A stretch of DNA of 40,603 nucleotides. Origin: Actinomycetota bacterium. Lineage in GTDB: Bacteria; Actinomycetota; Thermoleophilia; Gaiellales; Gaiellaceae. Position 1 is the stretch's first letter; each line of letters begins with the position of its first letter. Both the position numbers and the translations under genes were made by a program. Under the pieces are notes generated by a model, which was not told the origin of the DNA, searched no databases, and saw nothing but the letters and a program-made list of their open reading frames with translations. The stretch lies in assembly GCA_005888365.1 (NCBI GenBank), contig VAWZ01000096.1, positions 1 to 40,603 of the forward strand, written 5' to 3'. Below are positions 30,260 to 38,800 of the stretch, one piece after another.

Positions 30260-30811
30260 CTACGCTGCCCTGACCGCCGCGAAGCTGGCAGTGAGGACAA
30301 CCTCGTTGGGGAGCAGAAGCCCTCCGCCCGGCACCGGCGCGTTCCAGTCGAGGCCAAAGTCGGTGCGATCGATCGTGCCCGAGAGCTCCAGCGCGATCCG
30401 CTCGTTCCCTAGAGGATCGGTCCCGGCGCCCTCATAGTGCCCTCTCAGCTCGACGGGCGTCGCGACTCCCTTGATCGTCAGCTCGCCGTCGACGATGAGC
30501 TGGTTTCCGCGGGCCTCGACTCGGGTCGACTCGAACCGGAGCTCCGGGTACCGCTCCGCGTCGAAGAAGTCGGGTGACTGTAGGTGCGCGTCGCGGGTCT
30601 CGTCGAACGTCGTGATGCTCGACACGGCTGCCTTGCCCTCGATCGACGGCGCGTCTCCGCCGCGAATTGTTCCCTCGAAGTCGAGCGCGCGACCCTTGAT
30701 CACAGCGAGCCCGATCTTCTTGATCTCGAAGCCGAGTGCCGACCAGACGGGATCGATCGTCCACGTTCCGGTCGGGATGATGCTGGCTGACTTCTGTGCA
30801 ACTATGGACAT
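30260..30811 (-). CDS. yceI: YceI-family lipid-binding protein
   Basis: 183 residues. The lipocalin-like pattern is clear: GTWTIDPVWSALGFEIKKIG, ITTFDETRDAHLQSPDFFDA, YPELRFESTRVE, VDGELTIKGVATPVEL and FGLDWNAPVPGGGLLL. Members bind polyprenoid or quinone-like chains in a beta barrel. There is no signal peptide, so it is cytoplasmic, as is common in actinobacteria. The start has AAAGGAGAG seven bases upstream of the ATG. Divergent from marR with the repeats TTGAGTACGCAA between, so MarR control is likely. Confidence 0.94.
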   Translation of the reverse strand: MSIVAQKSASIIPTGTWTIDPVWSALGFEIKKIGLAVIKGRALDFEGTIRGGDAPSIEGKAAVSSITTFDETRDAHLQSPDFFDAERYPELRFESTRVEARGNQLIVDGELTIKGVATPVELRGHYEGAGTDPLGNERIALELSGTIDRTDFGLDWNAPVPGGGLLLPNEVVLTASFAAVRAA

Positions 30812-30838
30812 CGCAGCTCTCCTTTGCGTCCACTACAA

Positions 30839-30898
30839 TTGAGTACGCAAGTAAATCTAGCAGGAGAAAGTATGAGTGCGCAAGTATTGAGTGAGCAA
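30839..30898. promoter_or_regulatory. Three MarR operator-like repeats
   Basis: TTGAGTACGCAA (30839-30850), ATGAGTGCGCAA (30872-30883) and TTGAGTGAGCAA (30887-30898) share TTGAGTnnGCAA; the first is a near-perfect palindrome. The first sits in the yceI-marR gap, the other two in the first codons of marR. Spacing is 33 and 15 bases. Likely sites for autoregulation. Confidence 0.55.
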
Positions 30899-31351
30899 TC
30901 TTCGGCGGTTCGCGCATTTGTCGCTCTCGTCCGCTCGCACGCGGCTGTCACACGGCGGCTCAGCGTCGAGTTGACCAACGACCACGGTCTGACGATCAAC
31001 GATTACGAGGTACTCCTACGGCTAGCGCGCGCTCCAGATCGGCGCATGCGGCGCGTCGACCTCGCCGGGGAGGTGCTTCTCACGCCCTCGGGTATCACGA
31101 GGCTCCTCGATGGACTCGAGCGCGCCGGCTTCGTCGAGCGGGGAACCTGTGAAAGCGATCGGCGTGTCGTCTATGCGGTCCTGACCGATGCGGGGCTGGC
31201 CAAGGTTCGGGAAGCCTCGGCGACTCACGTCGCCCAGATCGACGAGCTGTTCGCGGCGCGGCTCGACTCGCGGGAGCTCGCGAGGATCGCGGACCTCATG
31301 GAACGGCTTGGAGACGCGGCAGCCGACGATGACTGCCGCCCGCCCGAATGA
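30872..31351 (+). CDS. MarR-family transcriptional regulator
   Basis: 159 residues from ATG 30872, with AGGAGA just upstream; the frame extends to 30824 but that start lacks support. The winged-helix core: LTINDYEVLLRLARAPDRRM, LAGEVLLTPSGITRLLDGLE as recognition helix and FVERGTCESDRRVVYAVLT as the wing with the conserved D-x-R. It binds DNA as a dimer and usually represses itself and divergent genes until a phenolic or oxidant ligand binds. Targets here are probably yceI-FMN reductase. The gene's stop abuts hairpin repeat copy B. Confidence 0.94.
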   Translation: MSAQVLSEQSSAVRAFVALVRSHAAVTRRLSVELTNDHGLTINDYEVLLRLARAPDRRMRRVDLAGEVLLTPSGITRLLDGLERAGFVERGTCESDRRVVYAVLTDAGLAKVREASATHVAQIDELFAARLDSRELARIADLMERLGDAAADDDCRPPE

Positions 31352-31412
31352 TGCGCAAGGTCGGAATCCGCTCGCACAGATTCCGATCCCGCGAAAACCC
31401 TGAAGCGCGACC
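31352..31412. repeat. Dispersed hairpin repeat, copy B
   Basis: TCGGAATC (31361-31368), loop CGCTCGCACA, GATTCCGA (31379-31386), with flanks TGCGCAAG and AAACCCTGAAGCGC. It matches copy A (15370-15430) over about 60 bases with few differences. It fills the junction between convergent marR and dcd; the remaining bases to 31448 show no gene. Confidence 0.7.
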
Positions 31413-31448
31413 GTGGAGCCCGCGGCGTCTCCGATTTCACCGCAGTCC

Positions 31449-32018
31449 CTACTGGCCGTCGCGGAAGTTCTGCCAGTACCGACTCGGGGTCGGGCCGCGC
31501 TGGCCCTGGTACTTCGACCCGATGCCCTCCGAGCCGTACGGACGCTCTGCGGCTTCGGAGAGCTGGACGAAGGAGATCTGGCCGATCTTCATTTCCGGGT
31601 AGATCGTGATCGGGAGGTTCGCGACGTTCGAGAGCTCGAGCGTCACGTGTCCGTCCCAGCCCGGATCGATGAATCCCGCGGTGGAGTGGATGAGGAGGCC
31701 CAGCCTTCCCAGCGAGCTCTTCCCCTCGAGCCGCGCAACGAGATCGTCCGGAAGCGTCACACGCTCGAGCGTCGATCCGAGCACGAACTCTCCCGGGTGG
31801 AGGATGAACGCCTCGTCGCCGGCCTCGACGAGCTCTGTCAGCTCTTCCTGCTCCGCCTTGACGTCGATGTACGGGTAGCGGGAGTTGCGGAACACGCGGA
31901 AGTAGCGGTCGACACGAACGTCGAGGCTGGAAGGCTGCATGAGCGAGGGGTCGAACGGCTCGATACCGATCCGTCCTTCGGCGATCAGCCTCCGAATCGT
32001 GCGATCTGAAAGGACCAC
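31449..32018 (-). CDS. dcd: dCTP deaminase (possibly dUMP-forming)
   Basis: 189 residues. [77 protein letters not shown] and [20 protein letters not shown] define the trimeric dUTPase-like fold; the KSSLGR and [10 protein letters not shown] motifs hold catalytic residues. The length and the [11 protein letters not shown] segment fit the actinobacterial dUMP-forming type, but I cannot decide this from sequence alone. GTG 32018 is chosen over the longer frame because TAGAAT lies seven bases upstream on the minus strand and VVLSDRTI is the usual start. Confidence 0.95.
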   Translation of the reverse strand: MVLSDRTIRRLIAEGRIGIEPFDPSLMQPSSLDVRVDRYFRVFRNSRYPYIDVKAEQEELTELVEAGDEAFILHPGEFVLGSTLERVTLPDDLVARLEGKSSLGRLGLLIHSTAGFIDPGWDGHVTLELSNVANLPITIYPEMKIGQISFVQLSEAAERPYGSEGIGSKYQGQRGPTPSRYWQNFRDGQ

Positions 32019-32025
32019 TCGGGCG

Positions 32026-32031
32026 ATTCTA
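32026..32031 (-). promoter_or_regulatory. -10 box of dcd, leaderless pattern
   Basis: TAGAAT (reverse complement of ATTCTA) seven bases before the GTG at 32018. Close to the TATAAT consensus. Confidence 0.5.
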
Positions 32032-32092
32032 CGAGCAGGGCTTGCGGCTGCCCGGGCGGCGCGACTGCGATAACGTCCACGGCGCGGTGTCG

Positions 32093-33277
32093 ATGCTGTT
32101 CCCACCCATCGACCCGAACGCGAGGTTTCGGCAGCGGCGGGCAGCGGCGCGGAGAAGGAAGCGACTGCGGCGCGGAGGTCTGATCGGAGCCTCGCTTGGA
32201 GGGGTCGCAGTCCTGGGAGTCGGAGCCCAGTTCGTCGGTGGCACGCGCGCTACGCACGGCTCGACGGCGATGCAGCTCCGCTCTCAGGCCTCGGCGCGCG
32301 CGCCCGGCCCACGCGCTCTCCCAGTCGAGATTCGCGGAGTCCACGTGACCATGGGGCTCGCGTCCCTTCCCGGCAAGGTTGAGCACTACCTCGACCTGCG
32401 ACGCGACGGCCTTACTGCTCTCGAGCTCGATGTGAAGGACGAGCGCGGTCAAGTCGGCTTCGCCTCACCCTTGGTCCCGCTCGCCAGGAGCATCGGCGCC
32501 GCGCGCTCGTTCTACGACCCGCGCATCGTGGCGCGCATGGCTCATGCCCGTGGCGTCTACCTGATCGGTCGCGTGGTCGTCTTCGAGGATCCGTCTCTCG
32601 CCGATGCCCGGCCGGCGCTGGCCGTGCAACGCAGCGATGGCGCGGTCTGGCGCGACGGCGCAGGTCTCTCCTGGGCCAACCCCTACGAGCGGCGAGTCTG
32701 GAAGTACGACGTCGACGTTGCGGCCGCCGCAGCACGGGCGGGATTCGACGAGATTCTCTTCGACTACGTCCGCTTTCCTTCGGACGGCGATGTCGCCTCG
32801 GCCGTGTATCCACACCGCGGAGGGCTCGCAAAGGGAGACGCGGTCCCGTCCTTCCTCCGGTACGCGAGCCGTCGACTGTCGCCGCTCGGCGTCCGGGTCT
32901 CGGCGGCGGTATTCGGTCTTTCGGCCATGCGGGACCTCGGGATCGGCCAGGTGCCGCGCCGCCTCGCGCCCTACGTCCACGCTGTGTATCCGATGACGTA
33001 TCCGTCGCTGTTCGGTGCAGGCGAGCTCGGTCTCTACGATCCGAGCGCGACGCCGGGAGCGACCGTGTCGCTCGCCTTGCATGCGTTTCGTAGGTCGCTC
33101 CGTGGTACCGATGTCCTGCTCGTGCCCTGGGTCCAGGACTTCTCCTTCTCTCGCCGGTACGGGATCGCCGAGGTGCGTGCGCAGATCGAGGCTGCGCGAG
33201 TCGCGGGTGCGAAGGGCTACATGCTCTGGAACCCGGAAGGCCTCTACACCGCAGGCGCTCTCGCCCCCGCGGGCTGA
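32093..33277 (+). CDS. Putative glycosidase of the DUF4015 family (GH-like TIM barrel)
   Basis: 394 residues. A basic N-terminus ([15 protein letters not shown]) and a helix ([20 protein letters not shown]) give a signal anchor, so the domain is extracytoplasmic. The barrel shows VRGVHVT-type opening ([10 protein letters not shown]), [72 protein letters not shown] and GYMLWNP. These are hallmarks of DUF4015. Acidic residues in DVKDE and [10 protein letters not shown] are candidate catalytic positions. GTG 32087 is an alternative start. A wall-polysaccharide substrate is plausible but unshown. Divergent from dcd. Confidence 0.88.
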   Translation: MLFPPIDPNARFRQRRAAARRRKRLRRGGLIGASLGGVAVLGVGAQFVGGTRATHGSTAMQLRSQASARAPGPRALPVEIRGVHVTMGLASLPGKVEHYLDLRRDGLTALELDVKDERGQVGFASPLVPLARSIGAARSFYDPRIVARMAHARGVYLIGRVVVFEDPSLADARPALAVQRSDGAVWRDGAGLSWANPYERRVWKYDVDVAAAAARAGFDEILFDYVRFPSDGDVASAVYPHRGGLAKGDAVPSFLRYASRRLSPLGVRVSAAVFGLSAMRDLGIGQVPRRLAPYVHAVYPMTYPSLFGAGELGLYDPSATPGATVSLALHAFRRSLRGTDVLLVPWVQDFSFSRRYGIAEVRAQIEAARVAGAKGYMLWNPEGLYTAGALAPAG

Positions 33278-33283
33278 CCGCTC

Positions 33284-33928
33284 CTACGGCGCAAGGCGCT
33301 CGCCCCGCCAGCCGACGTCGTCGCGCGTGTAGCGCAGGCGGTCGTGCAGCCGGTTGTCCCGGTGAAGCCAGAGCTCGACCGTTTCCGGGAGCACGCGGTA
33401 GCCACCCCAGAAGGGTGGAAGCGGCACGTCGCCATCGCCGAATTGGGCCTCTGCCTCGGCATAGAGGTCGTCGAGCACGCGCCGACTCGCGATCGGCCGC
33501 GACTGCGGCGACGCCCAGGCCGCGATGCGGCTGGGACGAGGACGGGCCCGCCAGTAGGCATCCGAATCGGCCTGCTCGACCTCCTCGACCAGACCCTCGA
33601 CTCGTACCTGGCGTCCGAGCTCCCACCAGTGGAAGACGAGCGCAGCGCGAGGATTCGTAGTCAGCTCGCGGCCTTTTCGGGACGCGCGATTGCTGAAGAA
33701 CACGAAGCCGCGCTCGTCGAGCGCGCGCAGAAGGACGATGCGCGCGGACGGTGAGCCGTCGGATCCGACCGTCGCGAGCGTCATTGCGCCCGCGCACGGG
33801 CATGCGGCCTCGGCTTCGGCGAACCACGCACGGAACTGGACAAGAGGGTCGAGTGCGAGCTCCTCGGCCTCGAGGATGCGGGGAGCCGGTTGACGATCGC
33901 GAGGCGAGCGAAGAAACTGCGGTCGCAT
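33284..33928 (-). CDS. pdxH: Pyridoxamine 5'-phosphate oxidase
   Basis: 214 residues. DPLVQFRAWFAEAEAACP, RIVLLRALDERGFVFFSNRAS, RKGRELTTNPRAALVFHWWE, QVRVEGLVEEV, ASPQSRPI and FWGGYRVLPETVELWLHRDN then RLHDRLRY match PdxH; the last motif binds the substrate phosphate. FMN-dependent, it makes pyridoxal phosphate from PNP or PMP. ATG 33928 overlaps the ATG of the divergent small membrane gene (both in one CATG); ATG 33940 is a second in-frame choice. The PLP-dependent aminotransferase nearby may benefit. Confidence 0.93.
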   Translation of the reverse strand: MRPQFLRSPRDRQPAPRILEAEELALDPLVQFRAWFAEAEAACPCAGAMTLATVGSDGSPSARIVLLRALDERGFVFFSNRASRKGRELTTNPRAALVFHWWELGRQVRVEGLVEEVEQADSDAYWRARPRPSRIAAWASPQSRPIASRRVLDDLYAEAEAQFGDGDVPLPPFWGGYRVLPETVELWLHRDNRLHDRLRYTRDDVGWRGERLAP

Positions 33929-34202
33929 GGGCCTGGTCATTTTCGCTGCAGTCGTCGCTCCGCGCGTCGTGCTCGGAGTCATGTGGTACTCGGGAAGCCG
34001 GGTCGACGATGCGTTTAACGGCTGGTTCGTGCCGCTCCTCGGCCTCATCTTCCTCCCGTACGCCACGATCATGTACGTCCTCCTCTGGTCCGCGAACGAT
34101 GGCGTCAGGGGCAGCCAATGGATCCTCGTGGGCATCGCGGCAGCGGTGGATGTCATCCTGACCGGCTCCCGGCTCGTGCCGAAGAAGCAGTACGAGACGT
34201 GA
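33927..34202 (+). CDS. Small membrane protein of unknown function
   Basis: 91 residues with three likely helices: MGLVIFAAVVAPRVVLGVMW, FVPLLGLIFLPYATIMYVLL and WILVGIAAAVDVILTGSRL, ending in a short basic tail. I recognise no family. Its start codon overlaps, on the opposite strand, the start codon of pdxH; no -10 box or Shine-Dalgarno is evident, so expression is uncertain. The hydrophobic pattern, with loops of suitable polarity, argues for a real gene rather than a shadow. Confidence 0.75.
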   Translation: MGLVIFAAVVAPRVVLGVMWYSGSRVDDAFNGWFVPLLGLIFLPYATIMYVLLWSANDGVRGSQWILVGIAAAVDVILTGSRLVPKKQYET

Positions 34203-34228
34203 CCGGGAGCTCCGGCAAGGCCGTCCGC

Positions 34229-34234
34229 TAGCCT
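34229..34234 (+). promoter_or_regulatory. -10 box of the aminotransferase gene, leaderless pattern
   Basis: TAGCCT, seven bases, then GTG 34242. No Shine-Dalgarno sequence. Confidence 0.4.
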
Positions 34235-34241
34235 CCCGCGC

Positions 34242-35561
34242 GTGGCGACCACCCGTGTCATCGAGCTCCGGACCGAGATCCCGGGGCCGCTCTCGCGCGA
34301 GATCCTCGCGCGAGAGCGGAACGCCGTCGCCGCGCCGCTGATCGTGCACGGGCCCGTGGTCGTCCGCGAGGCCCGTGGTGCCACGATCACGGACGTCGAC
34401 GGGAACACCTTTCTCGACTTCGTCGGAGGAGTCGGTGTGCTGAACGTGGGCCACAACCACCCGCGGGTGCTCGAGGCGATTCGCGAGCAGAGCGAACGCT
34501 TTCTGCACACGGACTACACCGTTCTCCCCTACGAGGGATACGTCGAGCTCGCTGAGCGGCTGGCGGCGATCGCCCCGATCTCCGGAGATCTGCGCTGTGC
34601 GTTCTTCAACTCCGGGGCCGAGGCGGTCGAGAACGCGGTGAAGCTCGCACGCCTGCACACGGGGCGAACGGGCGTGATCGCGTTCGAAGGAGGGTTCCAC
34701 GGGCGGACACTCCTTGCCCTGACCATGACGTCACGCCCGCATCCGTACAAGACCGGCCTCGGTCCCTTCGCACCGGAGGTCTATCGCGCTCCCTTTCCGA
34801 ACGGCTACCGCGGGCCCGACGCGGCGGCAGCACTCGCGGCGCTCGAGCGGATGCTCGTTGCGCACGTGTCGCCCGAGTCGGTCGCGGCGATCGTCTTCGA
34901 GCCGCAGCAGGGAGAGGGCGGATTCATCCCTGCGCCTCCGGAGTTCGTGCGCGGGCTACGCGACCTGTGTGACCGACACGGGATCGTGCTCGTCGCTGAC
35001 GAGGTCCAGACCGGATTCGGCCGTACGGGCCGCATGTTCGCGATGGAGCACTTCGACGTGGAGCCCGATCTCATGGTCGTCGCGAAATCTCTGGCCGGCG
35101 GGCTCCCGCTTTCGGGAGTCGTCGGTCGAGCTCATGTCGTCGACAGCGCGCACGCCGGAGCCATCGGCGGAACGTTCATCGGTAACCCTGTCGCACTGGC
35201 TGCGGCGCTCGCGGTCCTCGACATCTTCGAGGAGGAAGAGCTCGTCGCCCGCGCCGTAACCATCGGGAACGTTGTGCGGACGCGCATGCGGGAGTGGCAG
35301 TCGCGCTGGCCCCCGATCGGAGATGTGCGTGGGCTGGGAGCGATGCTCGCGATCGAGCTCGTGCGCGACCTGCACGACAAGACACCCGCACCCGAGCTCG
35401 CGGACGCGATCGCCGACGAGTCCCTCTCTCGGGGCCTGGTTCTGATGAAGGCCGGCATCTACGGGAACTGCATCCGCGTCCTCTGTCCGCTGACGATCCA
35501 GGAGGCGGAGCTCGACGAGGCGCTGGCGGTCTGGGAAGACGCGCTCGCGGCCGTGCTCTAG
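34242..35561 (+). CDS. gabT: Class III aminotransferase (4-aminobutyrate transaminase-like)
   Basis: 439 residues. Motifs: ITDVDGNTFLDFVGGVGVLN, VGHNHPRV, FFNSGAEAVENAVKLAR (the PLP phosphate loop), FEGGFHGRTLLALTMTS, FEPQQGEGGFIPAP, LVADEVQTGFGRTGRMFA and VVAKSLAGGLPLSGVVG with the PLP Lys. The VLPYEGYVELAERL segment and overall length fit the GABA transaminase group, which transfers the omega-amino group of GABA to 2-oxoglutarate; ornithine or other omega-amino acids remain possible. It appears monocistronic, with no succinate-semialdehyde dehydrogenase nearby. Confidence 0.9.
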   Translation: MATTRVIELRTEIPGPLSREILARERNAVAAPLIVHGPVVVREARGATITDVDGNTFLDFVGGVGVLNVGHNHPRVLEAIREQSERFLHTDYTVLPYEGYVELAERLAAIAPISGDLRCAFFNSGAEAVENAVKLARLHTGRTGVIAFEGGFHGRTLLALTMTSRPHPYKTGLGPFAPEVYRAPFPNGYRGPDAAAALAALERMLVAHVSPESVAAIVFEPQQGEGGFIPAPPEFVRGLRDLCDRHGIVLVADEVQTGFGRTGRMFAMEHFDVEPDLMVVAKSLAGGLPLSGVVGRAHVVDSAHAGAIGGTFIGNPVALAAALAVLDIFEEEELVARAVTIGNVVRTRMREWQSRWPPIGDVRGLGAMLAIELVRDLHDKTPAPELADAIADESLSRGLVLMKAGIYGNCIRVLCPLTIQEAELDEALAVWEDALAAVL

Positions 35562-35581
35562 GCAGCACTCCTCGTGCTCGG

Positions 35582-35587
35582 CAACAT
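35582..35587 (+). promoter_or_regulatory. -10 box of the cyclase gene, leaderless pattern
   Basis: CAACAT, seven bases, then ATG 35595; no Shine-Dalgarno sequence. Confidence 0.35.
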
Positions 35588-35594
35588 TTGACGC

Positions 35595-38500
35595 ATGCAG
35601 ACGTGCGATTCGTGCGGCGGGGCGCTTCCCGAAGGCGCGCGCTTCTGTCCGACATGCGGCGCCGGGCTCGACGATCGACCTGTGTTCGGCGACGAGCGTA
35701 AGCTCGCAACCGTCCTCTTCGCCGATCTCGTGGGCTCGACCGCGCTGGCCGATGAGGAGGATCCCGAGCGCGTCCGGCTACTGCTCGACCGGTTCTACGA
35801 CGCGATGTCGGAGGAAATCACGCGCACCGGAGGCACGGTCGAGAAATTCGCGGGGGACGCGGTGATGGCGGTTTTCGGGGCGCCTGTCGCGGTCGAGGAT
35901 CACGCTGAGCGAGCGCTGCACGCCGCCGTCGCCATGCAACGCCGCCTGCAGGAGCTGCCCGGCGACCGGCTGGCGCTCCGAATCGGGGTGAACACCGGCG
36001 AGGTGGTCGTCGGTCGGGCCCGCGAGGCGAGCTCCTTCGTCTCCGGGGACGCGGTCAACGTCGGTGCACGACTCGAGCAGGCCGCTGTGGCGGGCGAGGT
36101 GCTCGCGGGAGAGCGCACCGTTGCGGCCGCCGGTGGCGCCTTCGAGTTCGGGGAGCTGCGGTCGGTGGCGGCAAAAGGGAAGTCGTCGGAAGTCCTGTGC
36201 CGCCCGGTGTTGCGGTCGCTCACGCTGATGCGCCCGCGAGGTGTCGGCGGCTTGCGTCGCGTCTTCGTCGGCCGCGAGACCGAGCTCGACCTGCTCCGCG
36301 CGACGTATCGACGCGTCGTCTCGCAGCAGGAGCCCCACCTGGTGACGATCGTGGGCGAGCCCGGCATCGGAAAGACACGGTTGGTACGCGAGCTGTGGGA
36401 GGTGCTCGCTCGTGAGGATCCTTCGCCGATACGGCGCACAGGTCGCTGTCTCCCGTATGGGGACGGGATCACGTACTGGCCGCTCGGCGAGGTTCTGAAG
36501 GAGCACTTCGGGATTCTCGACAGCGACACTCCGGAGCGTGCGATGACGCGCCTGTCCGGGCACGAGATCCTCGGCCTCGCCCTCGGACTGGACGTGGCGG
36601 GCGGCCTCCACCCTCTCGACGCGCGTGAGCGCCTGCATGCCGCCGCAGTGGGCTTCCTCGAGGAGCTCGCCCGCAAACGACCTGCAGTCAACCTCGTCGA
36701 GGACATCCACTGGGCGGAAGACGATCTTCTCGAGCTTCTCAACCGCGTCGTACGCGATGCCCGGGCGCCGATCGTCCTGCTCGCGACCGCTCGGCCCGAG
36801 CTTTTCGATCGGCGCCCCGAATGGGGCAGCGGACGCCGGAACGCGACGACGATCTGGCTCGAGCCCCTGCCGAGCGAGGTTACGAGCCAGATGCTGAGCG
36901 AGTTGCTCGCGGGGGAGCCGCCTGACGAGCTGCGGGCGCTCGTGGTCGCAAAAGCGGAGGGAACCCCGTTTTTCCTCGAGGAGCTCGTGCGTGCTCTCGT
37001 CGAGGCGGGCGCGCTCGAACGTCGGAACGGCGGTTGGCAGGTCCGAGACGTCCCGGAAGGGTTCTCTATTCCGGATACGGTCCATGCCGTCCTCGCCGCC
37101 CGGATGGATCGGCTTGCCCCGATCGAGAAGACGGCGCTGCAGGCCGCGTCGGTCGTCGGTCGGACGTTCTGGGAAGGACCGGTGGTCCACCTGGTCGAAG
37201 GCGAACGGCCGGACTTCGACCTGCTCGAGGAGCGCGACTTCATTCGCCGCCGTGGCGGGTCGTCGCTCGCCGGCGAGACCGAGTACGCGATGAAGCACGC
37301 GCTGACGCGCGAGGTCGCGTACTCGAGCATCCCCAAGGCGCGCCGAGGGCGTCTGCACGCGGCGTTCGCCGACTGGATGGTCGAGAACGACCGCGCGAAA
37401 GACGAGCACGCGTCCGTTCTCGCGTACCACTACGCGGAGGCGGCTCGTCCAGAAGACGCCGATCTCGTCTGGCACGACGCGCCGCATGAGCTGGAGCGGC
37501 TACGGGGCGATGCCGTCCGCTCGCTACGGCGCGCCGCCGACCTTGCTCGTAGCCGGTACGAGATGGACGAGGCGATCGAGCTGTACACACTGGCGATCGA
37601 GCTCTCCGACGACGAGCACGAGCGTGCGCTCCTGTGGCGGGCGACAGGTGAGGCACAGGCGCTGCGGTACGACGGCGAGGCCTTCTGGACAGCCGTGGAG
37701 CGCTCGCTCGAAGGCCCACTCGACGCTCGCGAGCGTGCAGAGGCATACAGCCTGCTCGCGTTTCAGACGTCGATTCGCGCCGGAATGTGGCTCGTTTGGC
37801 CGGAGCGAGGTCGGATCGAGGCCTGGGTCGAATGTGCGCTGGAGCTCGCCGAAGAGGGCAGCCCTGCGCAGGCCCGTGCTCTGCTGGCGCGGGCGCATGC
37901 GCTGCCCGGAGATGCGTCCGACGAGCAGTTGCAGTCCCTCTCGGACCTCGTCGAGCGGATGGGCGATCCCGAGCTGCGCTCGTTCACGTTCGCTGTCCGT
38001 GGCCACGCTGCGTTCGAGCACCTCCGATTCGAGGAGGCGGCTGCCTGGAGCGAGCGGAGACTCGAGCTCGTGCCGCAGCTGGAGGACCCGGACGGACTCT
38101 GCGAGGTGTACGAGTCCGGGGTACCGGTTGCGGCTGCCATGGGCCAGTTCGGCGAAGCCAGGCAGCTTGCGGACCTGCACTGGGGCATCGCTCGTCGGCT
38201 CTCCGCCCACCACCGCCTGCATTCGATCTCGTTGCCGCTCGAGATCGCAGAGATGCTCGCGGATTGGTCGGTGCTCGCTGGCGACACGGACCGCATCGCG
38301 GACGCCGTTGCTCGGAATCTCTCGACGCCATGCATGCGAAACGCGCGCGATCTCCTGGTCTGCGCGCTCGCGCACGCGTACCTCGGAGACGAGGGTCGAG
38401 CGCGTGATCTGGAGCTGGAAGCCGAGTTGGTCGCCGGAGCGGGCCACGAGCGGGAGCTGAGCACGCCGCGGATACGACTGGCGCACGCCCGCGGCGACTT

Positions 38501-38792
38501 CGAGGCTCTGCGAGCCCTCATCCGCCTACCGCCGAGGCGGGCGTTCGTGTGGGGGCCTTCGGTATTCGCGGCTCGGATGGACGCGCTGATCACACTCCGT
38601 GAGCACGCGTGGATCGAGGCGGAGGCTCCTGGGCTCGCCCAACCGGGCACGGTCCCCGAGCCGTTCGCGCTGCGGGCGCTCGGAGCCGCACGTGGCGATG
38701 ACGACCTCCTGGCGCGGGCAGACGAGCGCTTCCGCGAGCTCGGCCTCGAGTGGCATCGCGCCCAGACCGAGCACCTCTTGGCGGGACCTTAG
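35595..38792 (+). CDS. Class III nucleotide cyclase-domain / AAA-type ATPase signalling protein
   Basis: 1065 residues. A zinc ribbon (CDSCGG..., CPTCGAG; about 4-24) leads to a class III cyclase homology domain (about 36-195): TVLFADLVGSTALADEED, EKFAGDAVMAVFGAP and RIGVNTGEVVVG. Metal-binding Asp residues (FADL; GDAVM) are present. An AAA16/STAND-like ATPase follows, with Walker A GEPGIGKTRLVREL at about 252-265 and Walker-B-like LVEDIHWAEDD at about 370. The remaining 500 residues are helical, Ala/Glu/Leu-rich, and TPR-like. Such proteins are common in actinobacteria, probably linking cAMP-type signals to protein partners. No operon partner; ddl converges. Confidence 0.92.
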   Translation: MQTCDSCGGALPEGARFCPTCGAGLDDRPVFGDERKLATVLFADLVGSTALADEEDPERVRLLLDRFYDAMSEEITRTGGTVEKFAGDAVMAVFGAPVAVEDHAERALHAAVAMQRRLQELPGDRLALRIGVNTGEVVVGRAREASSFVSGDAVNVGARLEQAAVAGEVLAGERTVAAAGGAFEFGELRSVAAKGKSSEVLCRPVLRSLTLMRPRGVGGLRRVFVGRETELDLLRATYRRVVSQQEPHLVTIVGEPGIGKTRLVRELWEVLAREDPSPIRRTGRCLPYGDGITYWPLGEVLKEHFGILDSDTPERAMTRLSGHEILGLALGLDVAGGLHPLDARERLHAAAVGFLEELARKRPAVNLVEDIHWAEDDLLELLNRVVRDARAPIVLLATARPELFDRRPEWGSGRRNATTIWLEPLPSEVTSQMLSELLAGEPPDELRALVVAKAEGTPFFLEELVRALVEAGALERRNGGWQVRDVPEGFSIPDTVHAVLAARMDRLAPIEKTALQAASVVGRTFWEGPVVHLVEGERPDFDLLEERDFIRRRGGSSLAGETEYAMKHALTREVAYSSIPKARRGRLHAAFADWMVENDRAKDEHASVLAYHYAEAARPEDADLVWHDAPHELERLRGDAVRSLRRAADLARSRYEMDEAIELYTLAIELSDDEHERALLWRATGEAQALRYDGEAFWTAVERSLEGPLDARERAEAYSLLAFQTSIRAGMWLVWPERGRIEAWVECALELAEEGSPAQARALLARAHALPGDASDEQLQSLSDLVERMGDPELRSFTFAVRGHAAFEHLRFEEAAAWSERRLELVPQLEDPDGLCEVYESGVPVAAAMGQFGEARQLADLHWGIARRLSAHHRLHSISLPLEIAEMLADWSVLAGDTDRIADAVARNLSTPCMRNARDLLVCALAHAYLGDEGRARDLELEAELVAGAGHERELSTPRIRLAHARGDFEALRALIRLPPRRAFVWGPSVFAARMDALITLREHAWIEAEAPGLAQPGTVPEPFALRALGAARGDDDLLARADERFRELGLEWHRAQTEHLLAGP

Positions 38793-38800
38793 AGGCTGGC

